From the NCBI RefSeq assembly GCF_030380735.1, contig NZ_JAUDRZ010000030.1:667548-731547 (forward strand): a stretch of DNA of 64,000 nucleotides, written 5' to 3'. Below are positions 10,782 to 18,975 of the stretch, piece by piece. The position numbers and the translations under genes were made by a program. The stretch's first letter is position 1, and every line of letters starts with the position of its first letter. The notes beneath the pieces were generated by a model that was given only the letters and a program-made list of their open reading frames with translations, ran no database searches and had not been told where the DNA came from. Source of the DNA: Rhizobium sp. S152. GTDB lineage: Bacteria > Pseudomonadota > Alphaproteobacteria > Rhizobiales > Rhizobiaceae.

Positions 10782-11135
10782 ATGAAGAAGATTGTTATGA
10801 CCGCGCTCGTCGCCGCCGTCGCAGTCAGCAGCACGTTTGCCGCGGTTGCACCTGCCGCAGCGCAGGAATGGCGTCGGCCGCATTACGGCTACGAGCCGCC
10901 ACCGCCACCGCCGCGCCGGCATCACGACCACAGCAGTCGCGACGCGGTTGTCGGCGGTCTTGCCGCCGGCGTCATCGGCGGCCTGATCGGCGGCGCCATC
11001 GCCAACAACACCGGCCCCCGCTACATCGACCCGCCACCACCACCCCCGCCGCCACGTTGCTGGTTCGAGGACCGCCAGGTTCCGAATGCCTATGACGGCG
11101 GATGGCACATGGAAAGCATGCGGGTCTGCCGCTGA
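10782..11135 (+). CDS. Proline-rich glycine-zipper exported protein
   Basis: A 117-residue exported protein. MKKIVMTALVAAVAVSSTFA leads into an AxA cleavage site near residue 29. The mature chain alternates a histidine/proline stretch (PPPPPPRRHHDHSS), a glycine zipper (VVGGLAAGVIGGLIGGAIAN) and a second proline run before a two-cysteine end (CWFEDRQVPNAYDGGW..RVC). The ATG at 10782 follows CTGGAGACATC. A strong terminator follows immediately. Likely an outer-membrane-associated structural protein, found widely in rhizobia as a hypothetical. Confidence 0.75.
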   Translation: MKKIVMTALVAAVAVSSTFAAVAPAAAQEWRRPHYGYEPPPPPPRRHHDHSSRDAVVGGLAAGVIGGLIGGAIANNTGPRYIDPPPPPPPPRCWFEDRQVPNAYDGGWHMESMRVCR

Positions 11136-11143
11136 GTGATGTT

Positions 11144-11170
11144 GCCGGAGCCGCAAGCTCCGGCATTTTT
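11144..11170 (+). terminator. Rho-independent terminator
   Basis: Perfect 7-bp stem GCCGGAG/CTCCGGC with a 7-nt loop followed by A and five T, 8 bp after the stop of the glycine-zipper gene. The rest of the stretch from 11171 to 11411 shows no gene; it is the last chromosomal DNA before the integrated element. Confidence 0.85.
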
Positions 11171-11411
11171 GCGGGCCTTGAGCGCCGATCTCTATCGGCC
11201 CTGGCGAACGAGCCGCCCTCTACCGATTAAGCAGTACTTGATATGTCCGTTGCTTAAGCTAATCTCGATGTTGTCGTGTTTCTGATTGCTGTCCACGGAT
11301 GTACTGGCAGTTGTTGTTGAGACAGACTGTGGAAGGTCGGCGCCAAGGGAGGTATCGGCCTTTTTCATTTGTCTCCGCCCTTGGGGTGAAAACAAGCCGG
11401 ACATTTGGAAA

Positions 11412-11426
11412 ATGGCGGAAGAGGTG
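11412..11426. repeat. attL core repeat
   Basis: ATGGCGGAAGAGGTG, identical to 32769-32783, which includes the acceptor end (with CCA) of tRNA-Ser. Direct orientation, as expected for site-specific integration. The bases flanking the two copies differ at once on both sides. Confidence 0.85.
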
Positions 11427-11549
11427 TCCGCCAAACTGTTGCACAATAGAGAACAATGCAGGCAAATAAAATACAAGGTATTCAATAACTTATTTTCATT
11501 ACCCGTATTTCGCCTTACATTCCCTAGCTATACAATCAGCGCAGTTCGC

Positions 11550-11567
11550 TAGGGTAAAGGTTAGGGC
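11550..11567 (+). promoter_or_regulatory. Left integrase arm-type site, overlapping int ribosome site
   Basis: TAGGGTAAAGGTTAGGGC differs at only two positions from TAGGGTAAATGCTAGGGC at 32699-32716, in the same orientation. Each has two TAGGG units 12 bp apart. One copy lies near each end of the element, as arm-type integrase sites do. The left copy abuts the int start codon and contains its AAAGG ribosome site, so binding could also repress int. Confidence 0.6.
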
Positions 11568-12785
11568 ATGGCAATCAAGCTGAACAAGCTGAGTTCTCGA
11601 TTTGTATCGACCGTCACCAAGCCTGGCCGGCACAGCGACGGAGGCAATCTCTACCTCGTGGTCGACAAGAGCGGCGCCAAGAGGTGGGTGTTTTTCTATC
11701 GCCATGACAACCGCATGCGGGAGATGGGCCTTGGAGGGCTGACCTCTGTCGGGCTCGCCGATGCCCGTGAGCGCGCCGCCGAAGCGCGGGCTCTATCGAG
11801 CAAAGGCATCGACCCGCTGTTTGCTCGAAAGTCGGAAGTGAAGAACGTGCCGACGTTCGGCGAGATCGCAGACGATTTTCTCGCAGCAATGCGGCCACAG
11901 TTCAGGAATGCGAAACACGCCGCGCAATGGGAAATGACACTACGGGTCTACGCGAAGCCGCTCCGCTCAATCCGGGTAGATGAGATAACGACAGTTGATG
12001 TCCTAAACATTCTGAAACCGATTTGGTATACGAAGGCGGAGACAGCGTCGCGTCTCCGCGGCCGGGTTGAGCGCGTGCTTGACGCCGCGAAGGCGCGGGG
12101 CTTGCGGTCTGGTGAGAACCCGGCGTTATGGCGCGGGCATCTGGCAAACCTCCTGCCGAAGCGAAAGAAGCTCGCGCGCGGTCACCATGCGGCAATGCCC
12201 TATGTCGATGTGCCAGCGTTCATCGCAAGTTTACGCAAGCGCGAAGCTGTTGCCGCCAGGGCGCTGGAATTCACCATCCTCACCGCGGCGCGCTCCGGGG
12301 AAACCTTCGGTGCAACATGGGCGGAAATCGACCTTGAGAAAAACGTCTGGACTGTGCCGGCGGAGCGAATGAAGGGCTATCGTGAACATAGGGTTCCGCT
12401 CGTCCCGCGTGTCGTTGCGCTGCTAACGGAGATGGCGGTGTTCGGGACGGAAAGCGATCGGCCGATTTTTCCAGGCCGAAAGAGCAGGAATGCGCCGGGT
12501 CTCGTGAAACCGCTTTCCACCATGGCGATGGATATGCAGCTTCGTCGGATGAAAGCGGATTTTACCGTCCATGGCTTTCGATCGTCGTTTCGTGATTGGT
12601 GCGGGGAGGAAAGTACGTTCCCGCGAGAAATTGCGGAGGCCGCGCTAGCGCATATCGTGGGCGATGAGACAGAACGCGCCTATCGGCGCAGCGACGCGTT
12701 GGAGAAGCGCCGGAAGCTGATGACCGCTTGGTCAAACTACTGCGAGCCCAAGCCGACAAACGTTCTCCAACTGCGAAAGGCCTGA
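11568..12785 (+). CDS. int: P4-type tyrosine recombinase (integrase)
   Basis: The 405-residue integrase that would insert and excise the element at tRNA-Ser. The N-terminal arm-binding domain (DUF4102 type; GGNLYLVVDKSGAKRWVFFY and MGLGGLTSVGLADARERAAEARAL) precedes a SAM-like core-binding domain (about 96-190) and the catalytic domain. Catalytic residues readable in place are R242 (TAARSGE), H335 and R338 (HGFRSSFRDW), H362 (LAHIVGD) and Y372 (AYRRSD). Full length and intact. It is transcribed inward from attL, with a small lipoprotein gene 6 bp downstream. Confidence 0.96.
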   Translation: MAIKLNKLSSRFVSTVTKPGRHSDGGNLYLVVDKSGAKRWVFFYRHDNRMREMGLGGLTSVGLADARERAAEARALSSKGIDPLFARKSEVKNVPTFGEIADDFLAAMRPQFRNAKHAAQWEMTLRVYAKPLRSIRVDEITTVDVLNILKPIWYTKAETASRLRGRVERVLDAAKARGLRSGENPALWRGHLANLLPKRKKLARGHHAAMPYVDVPAFIASLRKREAVAARALEFTILTAARSGETFGATWAEIDLEKNVWTVPAERMKGYREHRVPLVPRVVALLTEMAVFGTESDRPIFPGRKSRNAPGLVKPLSTMAMDMQLRRMKADFTVHGFRSSFRDWCGEESTFPREIAEAALAHIVGDETERAYRRSDALEKRRKLMTAWSNYCEPKPTNVLQLRKA

Positions 12786-12791
12786 TCGGAG

Positions 12792-13178
12792 ATGCGCAAA
12801 TATCGATTGTTCAGTATCGCAGCGATTTGCGTTCTCCTGGCGAGTTGCCAAACTCAGGAGCAGCACCAGGAAGCAGTGAACGCCGATCTGAGCGCCCGGC
12901 TTGAGCGCTACAACGGCCTGTCGATCGCGGAGTTTCAGGCACGCACCGGAATGCTTCCAGTCGACGCCTATCCCGTTAGCGAGGGCCGCGTGTTCGTTTT
13001 CCGCATGCCTCCCGTTTATGTGACGCTTCCTGCGACAAACGTCACGCCGGCGATAACCCGCTCATCTCAGTGCCAGCTGCTTATCAGGGCCGTCAACGAA
13101 GCCAAGATAGCTACGGCGGATCACTGGCTTATCAGAGGCACCGAGCGAACCGGGCCGTGCGGCGGGCTGCCTGTCTAG
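12792..13178 (+). CDS. Predicted lipoprotein following the integrase
   Basis: A 128-residue protein with a short signal and lipobox (MRKYRLFSIAAICVLLASC). The mature part, QTQEQHQEAVNADLSARLER then AEFQARTGMLPVDAYPVSEG, resembles small lipoproteins of rhizobial prophages; function unknown. It starts 6 bp after int, possibly in the same transcript. Its end overlaps the convergent KAP NTPase gene by 4 bp. A role in superinfection exclusion at the envelope is possible for a prophage lipoprotein, but nothing in the sequence proves it. Confidence 0.7.
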   Translation: MRKYRLFSIAAICVLLASCQTQEQHQEAVNADLSARLERYNGLSIAEFQARTGMLPVDAYPVSEGRVFVFRMPPVYVTLPATNVTPAITRSSQCQLLIRAVNEAKIATADHWLIRGTERTGPCGGLPV

Positions 13179-14632
13179 GCGGCGCTCGTCGGTGAGCTTC
13201 CTTGACGTTCCAGACGGCCAGCGTTCATCACCAATTGCAAAAGCCCGTGTTGAATGCTCGGCTTGTTTCGATCTATCGCTTGGTTGACCCACTCCGCTTC
13301 GAACCCCTCGTTAACATATCGAGCAGTGGGATCAGCGTTCTCGATCTGAGATAGGTCGAGAATTGCTTGCATACTGCCAATCACCCGGCGCGCGCCGTGG
13401 AACGCCTGCAAAACATTGATCGTTCTATCTGAACGCCCCCGGAAACGGTCCTCTGTGGGTGGAGGTCCCAAGATCCACCCATCGAGGACTTGGGTGTCTA
13501 TTTCATCCCAGTTCGCCCGACCCGTACGATGAAAAGCAACGCAAAGCGGAAACAACAGTACGATTTCGATGCGCGCGCGGTGCGACCACGCCGAGATGAC
13601 AGCATCAATCAAGTCTAATATCTGCTGAAGAGAGCGAAGATCGATATCGAAGCGAACTCGGCCAGCGTCAACGAACTGCACTAGATCGTTTTGCGGAACG
13701 TGGATCTTCGAACTGTCCAGGTTCGCACACAGATCTGAGACAAAAGCTTTCGCGTGGGGCGAGCCAAACGCATACGTGCTGTCAAAAAACCTCTTGAGAT
13801 ACATATATCCGTCGAATGCCGGACCATACGCCCCGGCGACGCTATGCTGTAGCTGCGAGGCATTCGTCGCGAACACGAAAACTACCCCCTCGACCTCGAA
13901 CAGGTGTTTCATGCGCTCGAGCAGCTGTATCGCATAGGTCGGCCGGCACCGGTCCAGTTCGTCGACCAGAACGAACAGTGGTCCACCTTTGCCGGTGGTC
14001 GGAACGGCTTTTATCGCGGCCGCCAGCCTGTCTCGGAAGCTCCTCATCGCTTGCTCGGTTTTCTGGAACTGGTTGATCAGCTTTTCCAAGGCGCCGTCGA
14101 AGATCTTTTCGATCTCTTTGTTGCCAGCGTCGAGCGCCTGTTCGACCACGATCTCGGCTGTTTCCTCCAGCAAGCTGGCGTCATCGCCGGCTTCGAAAAC
14201 ATCATCGGGCGATATGTCGAGATGACGCTTTGCTAGGACCTTCAGCGCGCCTCCAGCTGCTTTGACGGCCAATCGGCCACCATTGGCCTTCACCGCGCTC
14301 CACGCCTTCTGTAGCTTGGGCTCCTTCTTGACGTACGGAGCAAAAGCTTTGTCGATCGCGGCCATGATCGCGATATAGGGATCATCCGCGTGATCATCGC
14401 GCCAGGCGTTGATCGATGCGACGACATGATTGTCCAATGCCAACTGACGTTCGAAGCGCTCGAGAAAGAAAGACTTTCCACCGCCCCAGCCGGCATCGAC
14501 GTTGAGCACATAAGTCGCCGGTTTGCCGAGCTTCTTGCGCTTCTCGACCTGGCCGGTGAGGAACCTGTAAAGAAACTCAGCGTCTTGTCGACGATCAAGT
14601 CTATCGTCGGCCCAAATTTCGTCGATCGTCAA
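13175..14632 (-). CDS. KAP-family P-loop NTPase
   Basis: A 485-residue NTPase. Walker A is AGWGGGKSFFLERF (K53, S54) and Walker B is LFVLVDELDRCRP (acidic residues D224 and E225 region), the layout of the KAP family, which includes the F-plasmid phage-exclusion protein PifA. The ~165-residue insert between the two motifs, typical of KAP proteins, is charged and lacks an obvious membrane segment. The C-terminal half has no recognised domain. It lies 12 bp after a lipoprotein gene on the same strand. Location in element cargo suggests antiphage or host-interaction function, which is inference. Confidence 0.85.
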   Translation of the reverse strand: MTIDEIWADDRLDRRQDAEFLYRFLTGQVEKRKKLGKPATYVLNVDAGWGGGKSFFLERFERQLALDNHVVASINAWRDDHADDPYIAIMAAIDKAFAPYVKKEPKLQKAWSAVKANGGRLAVKAAGGALKVLAKRHLDISPDDVFEAGDDASLLEETAEIVVEQALDAGNKEIEKIFDGALEKLINQFQKTEQAMRSFRDRLAAAIKAVPTTGKGGPLFVLVDELDRCRPTYAIQLLERMKHLFEVEGVVFVFATNASQLQHSVAGAYGPAFDGYMYLKRFFDSTYAFGSPHAKAFVSDLCANLDSSKIHVPQNDLVQFVDAGRVRFDIDLRSLQQILDLIDAVISAWSHRARIEIVLLFPLCVAFHRTGRANWDEIDTQVLDGWILGPPPTEDRFRGRSDRTINVLQAFHGARRVIGSMQAILDLSQIENADPTARYVNEGFEAEWVNQAIDRNKPSIQHGLLQLVMNAGRLERQGSSPTSAA

Positions 14633-14644
14633 TTTCCACTCCTG

Positions 14645-15376
14645 TTAGCGCCGCCTGGTGTAGCCGCGCACGTATGTTCCGTTTTTCCGATAGTAGCCGC
14701 GGACATAGACGCTTCCTCCGTAGCTTCTGGCTGGTGTGGCCCAAGATCCATAGCCGTCATAGCCGCCGGGCCGCGACGCTGCGCTGCGTAGGCCGCAACG
14801 CCGGCCGGCGGCATCCAGGCTTTCGGGCGTCGGGCAGTTGCCAGTGTAGACGCGGCCCGATGACGGGACGCTGGTTCCAACGCCATGAGAGGCCGATGTG
14901 GGGGCCGCGCTGCTGTTGTTCGTTGCTAGAGCAGCAAGCGGCGAGGGCGCATTATCGATCGGCGCCGACGCTAGCGCGGGTGCGGGTGCGGCCGGATAAG
15001 AGCTCGTTGCGGAGATCACCGTTGCGGCCGCGCGCCCGAATGCCACGTTTCCAGCCGTCCCGTTGGCAAGCCTGACATGCCCGGAGCCCGACATGCCGTC
15101 GGGAGCGCGTAGCACTTCAATCGTCCCATATCGCCCGTCGGAGCAACGCACCGGCGCAGTTATGACAGGCCGCGTGTCCAGCGCGTCATAGTTTCCGCTG
15201 CAGGAAACATCACCCGCTGGCGATGCAACTTCGAACCTGCCGCCGCTGATTGCTGCGGTCGTGGTGCCAATCATGGCCTCGCCATTGGTCATTTTCACCG
15301 CCGCCGGCAGCGTGATTGTCCCACAACCCGCTAGCAAGAACGGCAGAAGTATTCCGATCGCATAGTTCGATTTCAT
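14645..15376 (-). CDS. Lipoprotein with basic YRKNGTYV tail
   Basis: A 243-residue predicted lipoprotein. The start at 15376 has a GGGGGA site; the signal reads MKSNYAIGILLPFLLAGC with lipobox LAGC. Residues about 20-110 carry glycine-rich strands (AMIGTTTAAISGGRFEV, DVSCSGNYDAL, CSDGRYGTIEVLR) seen in rhizobial hypothetical lipoproteins. A low-complexity Ala/Ser/Pro linker follows, and a C-terminus ending YYRKNGTYVRGYTRRR. The same-strand KAP gene starts 12 bp downstream, so they may form an operon. Function unknown. Confidence 0.7.
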   Translation of the reverse strand: MKSNYAIGILLPFLLAGCGTITLPAAVKMTNGEAMIGTTTAAISGGRFEVASPAGDVSCSGNYDALDTRPVITAPVRCSDGRYGTIEVLRAPDGMSGSGHVRLANGTAGNVAFGRAAATVISATSSYPAAPAPALASAPIDNAPSPLAALATNNSSAAPTSASHGVGTSVPSSGRVYTGNCPTPESLDAAGRRCGLRSAASRPGGYDGYGSWATPARSYGGSVYVRGYYRKNGTYVRGYTRRR

Positions 15377-15510
15377 GATGTCCCCCGACCCATGAGCCAA
15401 ATATGAAATCAACTAGAAGACGTGTCGACCGCAATTTCGCTCGCAGCCGATGGCCGCCAAACTTCTCCACCGGAAAAGAGTTCTTCTTCCAACCATGCTA
15501 CGTGGCGCCG

Positions 15511-15780
15511 TCAGTCTCGCGGCAACTTCCCTAGCAGAAGATGGTTGCCCGCTTTTCCCTCGCATGAACTGCATTTCAGCAGGGTGCCGATCTTCGCCAA
15601 GGCAATGCTCCGACCCAAAGTCCGGGCTAGCGCCCAACGATCGACGATTGCCGTATGCTGGCAACTGCCACAGTGCGCGATCAAGACAAACCATTGGGGC
15701 AGGGAAGCCAAGGTCGCTCGCTGTAGTTCCAGCGCCTGTTCTTCGGGCGGCGCCAGATCTATTCCGCGGCGATGGCGCAT
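15511..15780 (-). CDS. Small zinc-ribbon-like protein (third gene of a trio)
   Basis: An 89-residue protein with two CxxC pairs: HCGSCQH (about residues 36-42) and KCSSCEG (about 69-75). The pairs are about 30 residues apart and suggest a zinc ribbon. The segment between them (VDRWALARTLGRSIALAKIGTLLK) is helical. The start follows the previous gene's stop by one base, so translation is coupled. Similar small proteins occur in rhizobial prophages. Function unknown; a DNA- or RNA-binding role is possible. Confidence 0.7.
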   Translation of the reverse strand: MRHRRGIDLAPPEEQALELQRATLASLPQWFVLIAHCGSCQHTAIVDRWALARTLGRSIALAKIGTLLKCSSCEGKAGNHLLLGKLPRD

Positions 15781-15781
15781 T

Positions 15782-15997
15782 TCACTTCCGATCGAAATCA
15801 GGGACCCACCCGCGCGTCATGCCGCGGCTCATCGCGCCCTCCGTCAAGGCGAGTTGCTGCCGAAGGTGCTTGCAATCGAGCAACAGGGTTTCGATCGCTG
15901 CTCGAGCGTCATCATCGTGCCAGGCGAGAACCGCTTCGACTTCCCATCGAATTTCGGTCGCGGCGCCCGTAGGCGTCTCTGAGGAGAACGCCGACAT
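15782..15997 (-). CDS. Small acidic hypothetical protein (second gene of a trio)
   Basis: A 71-residue soluble protein, largely helical and acidic (EIRWEVEAVLAWHDDDARAAIETLLLDCKHLRQQLALTEG), ending WVPDFDRK. No family recognised. Its ATG overlaps the stop codon of the upstream gene (TGATG) and its stop lies one base before the next start, so all three small genes at 15511-16182 form a tightly coupled operon. Confidence 0.65.
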   Translation of the reverse strand: MSAFSSETPTGAATEIRWEVEAVLAWHDDDARAAIETLLLDCKHLRQQLALTEGAMSRGMTRGWVPDFDRK

Positions 15998-16182
15998 CAG
16001 CTGTCAAGTTTCAGCGACAGCTGCTCGCCTCCAAGGATCTTGACCACATGCGGATTAGGAGGGGTGAGCAACTGAACACGTTCCGACAGTTGGCGCCGGC
16101 GTTCCTGATCCCTTTCGCGCTGCAGCCTAGAGGCGGCAACAAAAGCAAGAGCATTCTCTACTACGCATTCCGTCCGTGTCAT
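15997..16182 (-). CDS. Small basic hypothetical protein (first gene of a trio)
   Basis: A 61-residue protein (MTRTECVVENALAFVAASRL then a charged helix RERDQERRRQLSERVQLL). The ATG at 16182 is chosen because a perfect GGAGG lies 5 nt upstream; the longer frame from 16194 would bury that site. It heads the three-gene operon and is divergent from the membrane-protein gene at 16327. No known domain. Confidence 0.65.
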   Translation of the reverse strand: MTRTECVVENALAFVAASRLQRERDQERRRQLSERVQLLTPPNPHVVKILGGEQLSLKLDS

Positions 16183-16326
16183 GCGAACCTCCATCGTTTG
16201 TTCTTATTTTGTTCTCATTTGATGGAAAGTCAAGCTTATCCTTTTGAGGTTGGTAAGGCATGGTCTAGGCACTTGCGCGCCCGCGTGTCCTTGCGCTAGT
16301 TCAGTATCTGGGGTTGAGGGAAAAAT

Positions 16327-17424
16327 ATGGCTGATAAGACGGTTTTGCTGCACTGCCCGAACCAGGGAATAGACAAGAGCGTTTTGTCAATCGACGAGGC
16401 GAAGGAGTGGATTTCTGAGGAACGCGCCTTCTGGCGAGGCTTGCCGAACCTCAACGAGGATCTCGTCATGGGCCAATCGAACTGGGGTTCGCCGAATATC
16501 ATCCGCCACTACGATAATGCCCTTTCGGCGATAGAGGGTGCGCTCGCTAACAACAACCTCCAACCGTTTCGAGATTATTTAAATCTAGCCAAAACACTAG
16601 ATGCGGTGCTTGGCCACGGACATATGGCAAAACAGATCACCGAGCTTGTGGTGAGGGAGGGCGATGTGGCGCAGCGGCTCGTTCTCCTCTTTTCGCGAGG
16701 GGTCGTTCATATGAGGCCGGAGGTTGCTCGAGAGCTAGCTCCACTGCGGGCGGCGCTTCGTTACAACCCAAATATCCCGCCCCAGATGAACGTCGTCGCG
16801 GCAGAGACCGCACTGGCGAAGGCGAAATCGACTGAAAAGGCCATCGTAGCCGCGATGGCGGAATTCGAGAAGTCGATCGAAGATGCGAAGGCAGCCTATG
16901 ACGCTTTCGCTGAGGAGAAAAAGAAGGAGCTTACCGCCCTCGAGACGCTGTACGAGACGCATCTTCTGCTGCAGGGGCCCTCCAAACATTGGAAGCGCGT
17001 TGAAGAACGAGCATGGCGCTATGCTGCCGGAGCGTTTGCTTTGTTCCTCCTGATGATACTCGCCCCAGCGATTGCGATATACGCAAACTGGACCGCACTT
17101 TCCGGTTACATCGACCACGTAATCGACGTTACGAAAGGCAGCCTGTCCATAGCCGCCCTCGTCGTCTTCACGGTTCCAGTTTTGGCATATGGCTGGCTTC
17201 TCAAACACATTAGTCGGGTATTCGCCCAAAACCTTGCCGTAAGTTCTGATGCCGAGCACCGACGGGTTATGGCGATAACGTTTCTAGGCCTGGCGAGAAG
17301 GAAATCTGTAGGAATGAGCGAACAAGATCGCGCGTTGATCCTTAACGCTCTGTTTCGACCGGCGCCGACCAGCCCACAAGACGAAGGGCCTCCCGCGGGT
17401 CTGTTGGAACTTTTGCGCAGGTAA
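16327..17424 (+). CDS. Coiled-coil membrane protein (DUF6161-like), candidate defence gene
   Basis: A 365-residue protein. The N-terminal ~150 residues are soluble (LSIDEAKEWISEERAFWRGL). Residues about 155-220 form an Ala/Glu/Lys-rich coiled coil. Two strong membrane segments follow (AAGAFALFLLMILAPAIAIY about 239-258 and SLSIAALVVFTVPVLAYGWL about 275-294), then a short cytoplasmic tail. The architecture resembles the DUF6161 family, recalled from memory, whose members often sit among defence genes. The start has GAGGG upstream. It is the only plus-strand gene between 13 and 25 kb, so it has its own promoter. Function is not established. Confidence 0.65.
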   Translation: MADKTVLLHCPNQGIDKSVLSIDEAKEWISEERAFWRGLPNLNEDLVMGQSNWGSPNIIRHYDNALSAIEGALANNNLQPFRDYLNLAKTLDAVLGHGHMAKQITELVVREGDVAQRLVLLFSRGVVHMRPEVARELAPLRAALRYNPNIPPQMNVVAAETALAKAKSTEKAIVAAMAEFEKSIEDAKAAYDAFAEEKKKELTALETLYETHLLLQGPSKHWKRVEERAWRYAAGAFALFLLMILAPAIAIYANWTALSGYIDHVIDVTKGSLSIAALVVFTVPVLAYGWLLKHISRVFAQNLAVSSDAEHRRVMAITFLGLARRKSVGMSEQDRALILNALFRPAPTSPQDEGPPAGLLELLRR

Positions 17425-17448
17425 CGTTAGTGAAGGTGGGTTTCGAGC

Positions 17449-17922
17449 CTAGCCAGGGATGCGCGTTCTATCTTTAACGCGAAGGATGTCGCCAAAGATG
17501 TAGGCCACACGCAAGAAGGCCAGAAATCCCCAAACCGAAACGAAGCTAAACAACAAAAAGACGTAAAATTTCCAGGCCGCTCCGTCACCAATATTGAACG
17601 ACATAACCGTTAGAAAAATGCAGAAAAATGTAAGCGCGAAGCCCAAATAGATAGCGCGTTTCGTATAAACGAGGAACGCAGACATTTCGGCCGTATTCCT
17701 GATAGCCTCAATAAAGCCGCCGGACTTCCCTGCAACATAACCAAAAATTCCGAACACAAACCCGGTCTGGATCGAGGACCAGTTGAACACTGCGGAGTAC
17801 AGGCTCGAAAAATCTATCCGCTTATGCGCTGCGGCATCCACCAGGTCATCGCGAAAATAGTAAATCGCTACCGCTGTTAGCGCGGCGGCGACGAACGGAC
17901 CGTATCTTTCTAAGAACGCCAT
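17449..17922 (-). CDS. RexB-like four-helix membrane protein
   Basis: A 157-residue integral membrane protein with about four hydrophobic segments (near residues 8-24, 50-66, 89-109, 118-142). Length, segment spacing and the basic loop after segment 2 (GYVAGKSGG..EAIRNT) match lambda RexB (144 residues, four segments), the ion channel that depolarises the cell during Rex exclusion. Its ATG overlaps the upstream gene's stop (TAATG), giving the order rexA-rexB as in lambda. Sequence identity is low, so assignment rests on architecture, order and a hand comparison. No other annotation fits better. Confidence 0.5.
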   Translation of the reverse strand: MAFLERYGPFVAAALTAVAIYYFRDDLVDAAAHKRIDFSSLYSAVFNWSSIQTGFVFGIFGYVAGKSGGFIEAIRNTAEMSAFLVYTKRAIYLGFALTFFCIFLTVMSFNIGDGAAWKFYVFLLFSFVSVWGFLAFLRVAYIFGDILRVKDRTRIPG

Positions 17923-18764
17923 TATCCGATTATCCGCTTCATTTCGCTCGAAAGATAGGACGTTTTGATCTGGTAGTTTTTCACCGGATCGCGATCATCT
18001 ATAGGCAGAGTTTCTTTCAACACCTGCCGTTCCTCGATAAGATCGAGTTCTTCCGTATGGTCGTCAACGACCGTGACAGCTGTCAATTTATCTAATCGCG
18101 CGGTCGGGCCAAGTGATCTTGTCAGTTTATCTGCGAAATCAGAGACCGCATTCGCAAGAAAGCCTTTGCGGTGCCCCATTGATAGCTCGATACCTATCGT
18201 TGGGGCGTCGTACGCGTCTGCTAGCGCCCGTATGCCGGTCGACGCAGCATTATCCGTTCCGCCAAGATCATGCATGCTATCTGGGGACGCTATTCTTACG
18301 GACAGCTTCCGAACCGAGCCCTTCTTGAATTTCTGCCATGCTTTCGGGTCAAGTCGCGGGGCGATATTGTAGAAAGCGTTGGCGTTGTAGGTGTGCAAAT
18401 ATTCCAAGATCCGTCCGATCGAGACAACACGAGGGTCGTGTTGAATGCCGATAACGCCTATCTTATGGTTCAGCCTGAAAACCACGCTGTGTCCTAATTT
18501 TTTAGCGCTGAGAGGCATACGCGCGGAGCCATCTAGTTCGCTCGGAAGGTTCGTGTCTTGGCAACGAACAAACTCTCCCACGATAGCGTCTGCACCGTCG
18601 TCATGTAGCTCTTCTAAACGTATGGTCAGATCTTGAGCCAATGTCTGTTCGCGCTTCTGCTTATCTGGTTCTTTTGCGGCTTGCCGTAGTATATCGACCA
18701 TTGCCGGCTTAGCAGCGTTGTCTCTGGTGACGTTGTAAAACCTGAACGTGAAAGTCTTTTCCAT
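17922..18764 (-). CDS. RexA-like cytoplasmic partner protein
   Basis: A 280-residue soluble protein. The ATG at 18764 is chosen for its AAGGGG site. It starts with a beta strand (TFRFYNVTRD). It continues with VVFRLNHKIGVIGIQHDP (compare the VEGDTIGFAR region of lambda RexA), a strand-helix KLSVRIASP...IGIELSMGHRKGF, and ends in a helix YLSSEMKRIIG (RexA has YARMKSDIL). RexA is 279 residues, almost the same length. In lambda, RexA senses phage replication complexes and opens RexB. The family may also be catalogued as a DUF. Followed with 1-nt overlap by the RexB-like gene. Confidence 0.5.
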   Translation of the reverse strand: MEKTFTFRFYNVTRDNAAKPAMVDILRQAAKEPDKQKREQTLAQDLTIRLEELHDDGADAIVGEFVRCQDTNLPSELDGSARMPLSAKKLGHSVVFRLNHKIGVIGIQHDPRVVSIGRILEYLHTYNANAFYNIAPRLDPKAWQKFKKGSVRKLSVRIASPDSMHDLGGTDNAASTGIRALADAYDAPTIGIELSMGHRKGFLANAVSDFADKLTRSLGPTARLDKLTAVTVVDDHTEELDLIEERQVLKETLPIDDRDPVKNYQIKTSYLSSEMKRIIG

Positions 18765-18975
18765 GATGCGCCCCTTACCTTGGCGCCAAGAAAGCACAAG
18801 CACGTTCTGATAAATACCCCAATCGAAATGTCGCGGCTTCAATCCACACGTTTATAGTGTGAACTGGTTAGGGATACCCTTAACAGCCGTTGGCTCTTTG
18901 TGTGTTAATATTTGTCCACTGTCCATTCGCGAGAGCCGCGTTCACGAATGCCTGAGACTTGCGTCCGGAAATACC

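Noticed and set aside
10900..11060. Proline codon runs as a tandem repeat locus
   Set aside because: They are simply part of the coding sequence of a proline-rich exported protein.
15422..15982. Plus-strand frames opposite the small-protein trio
   Set aside because: The minus-strand trio has coupled starts, a perfect ribosome site and a CxxC pattern; the plus-strand frames have none of these.
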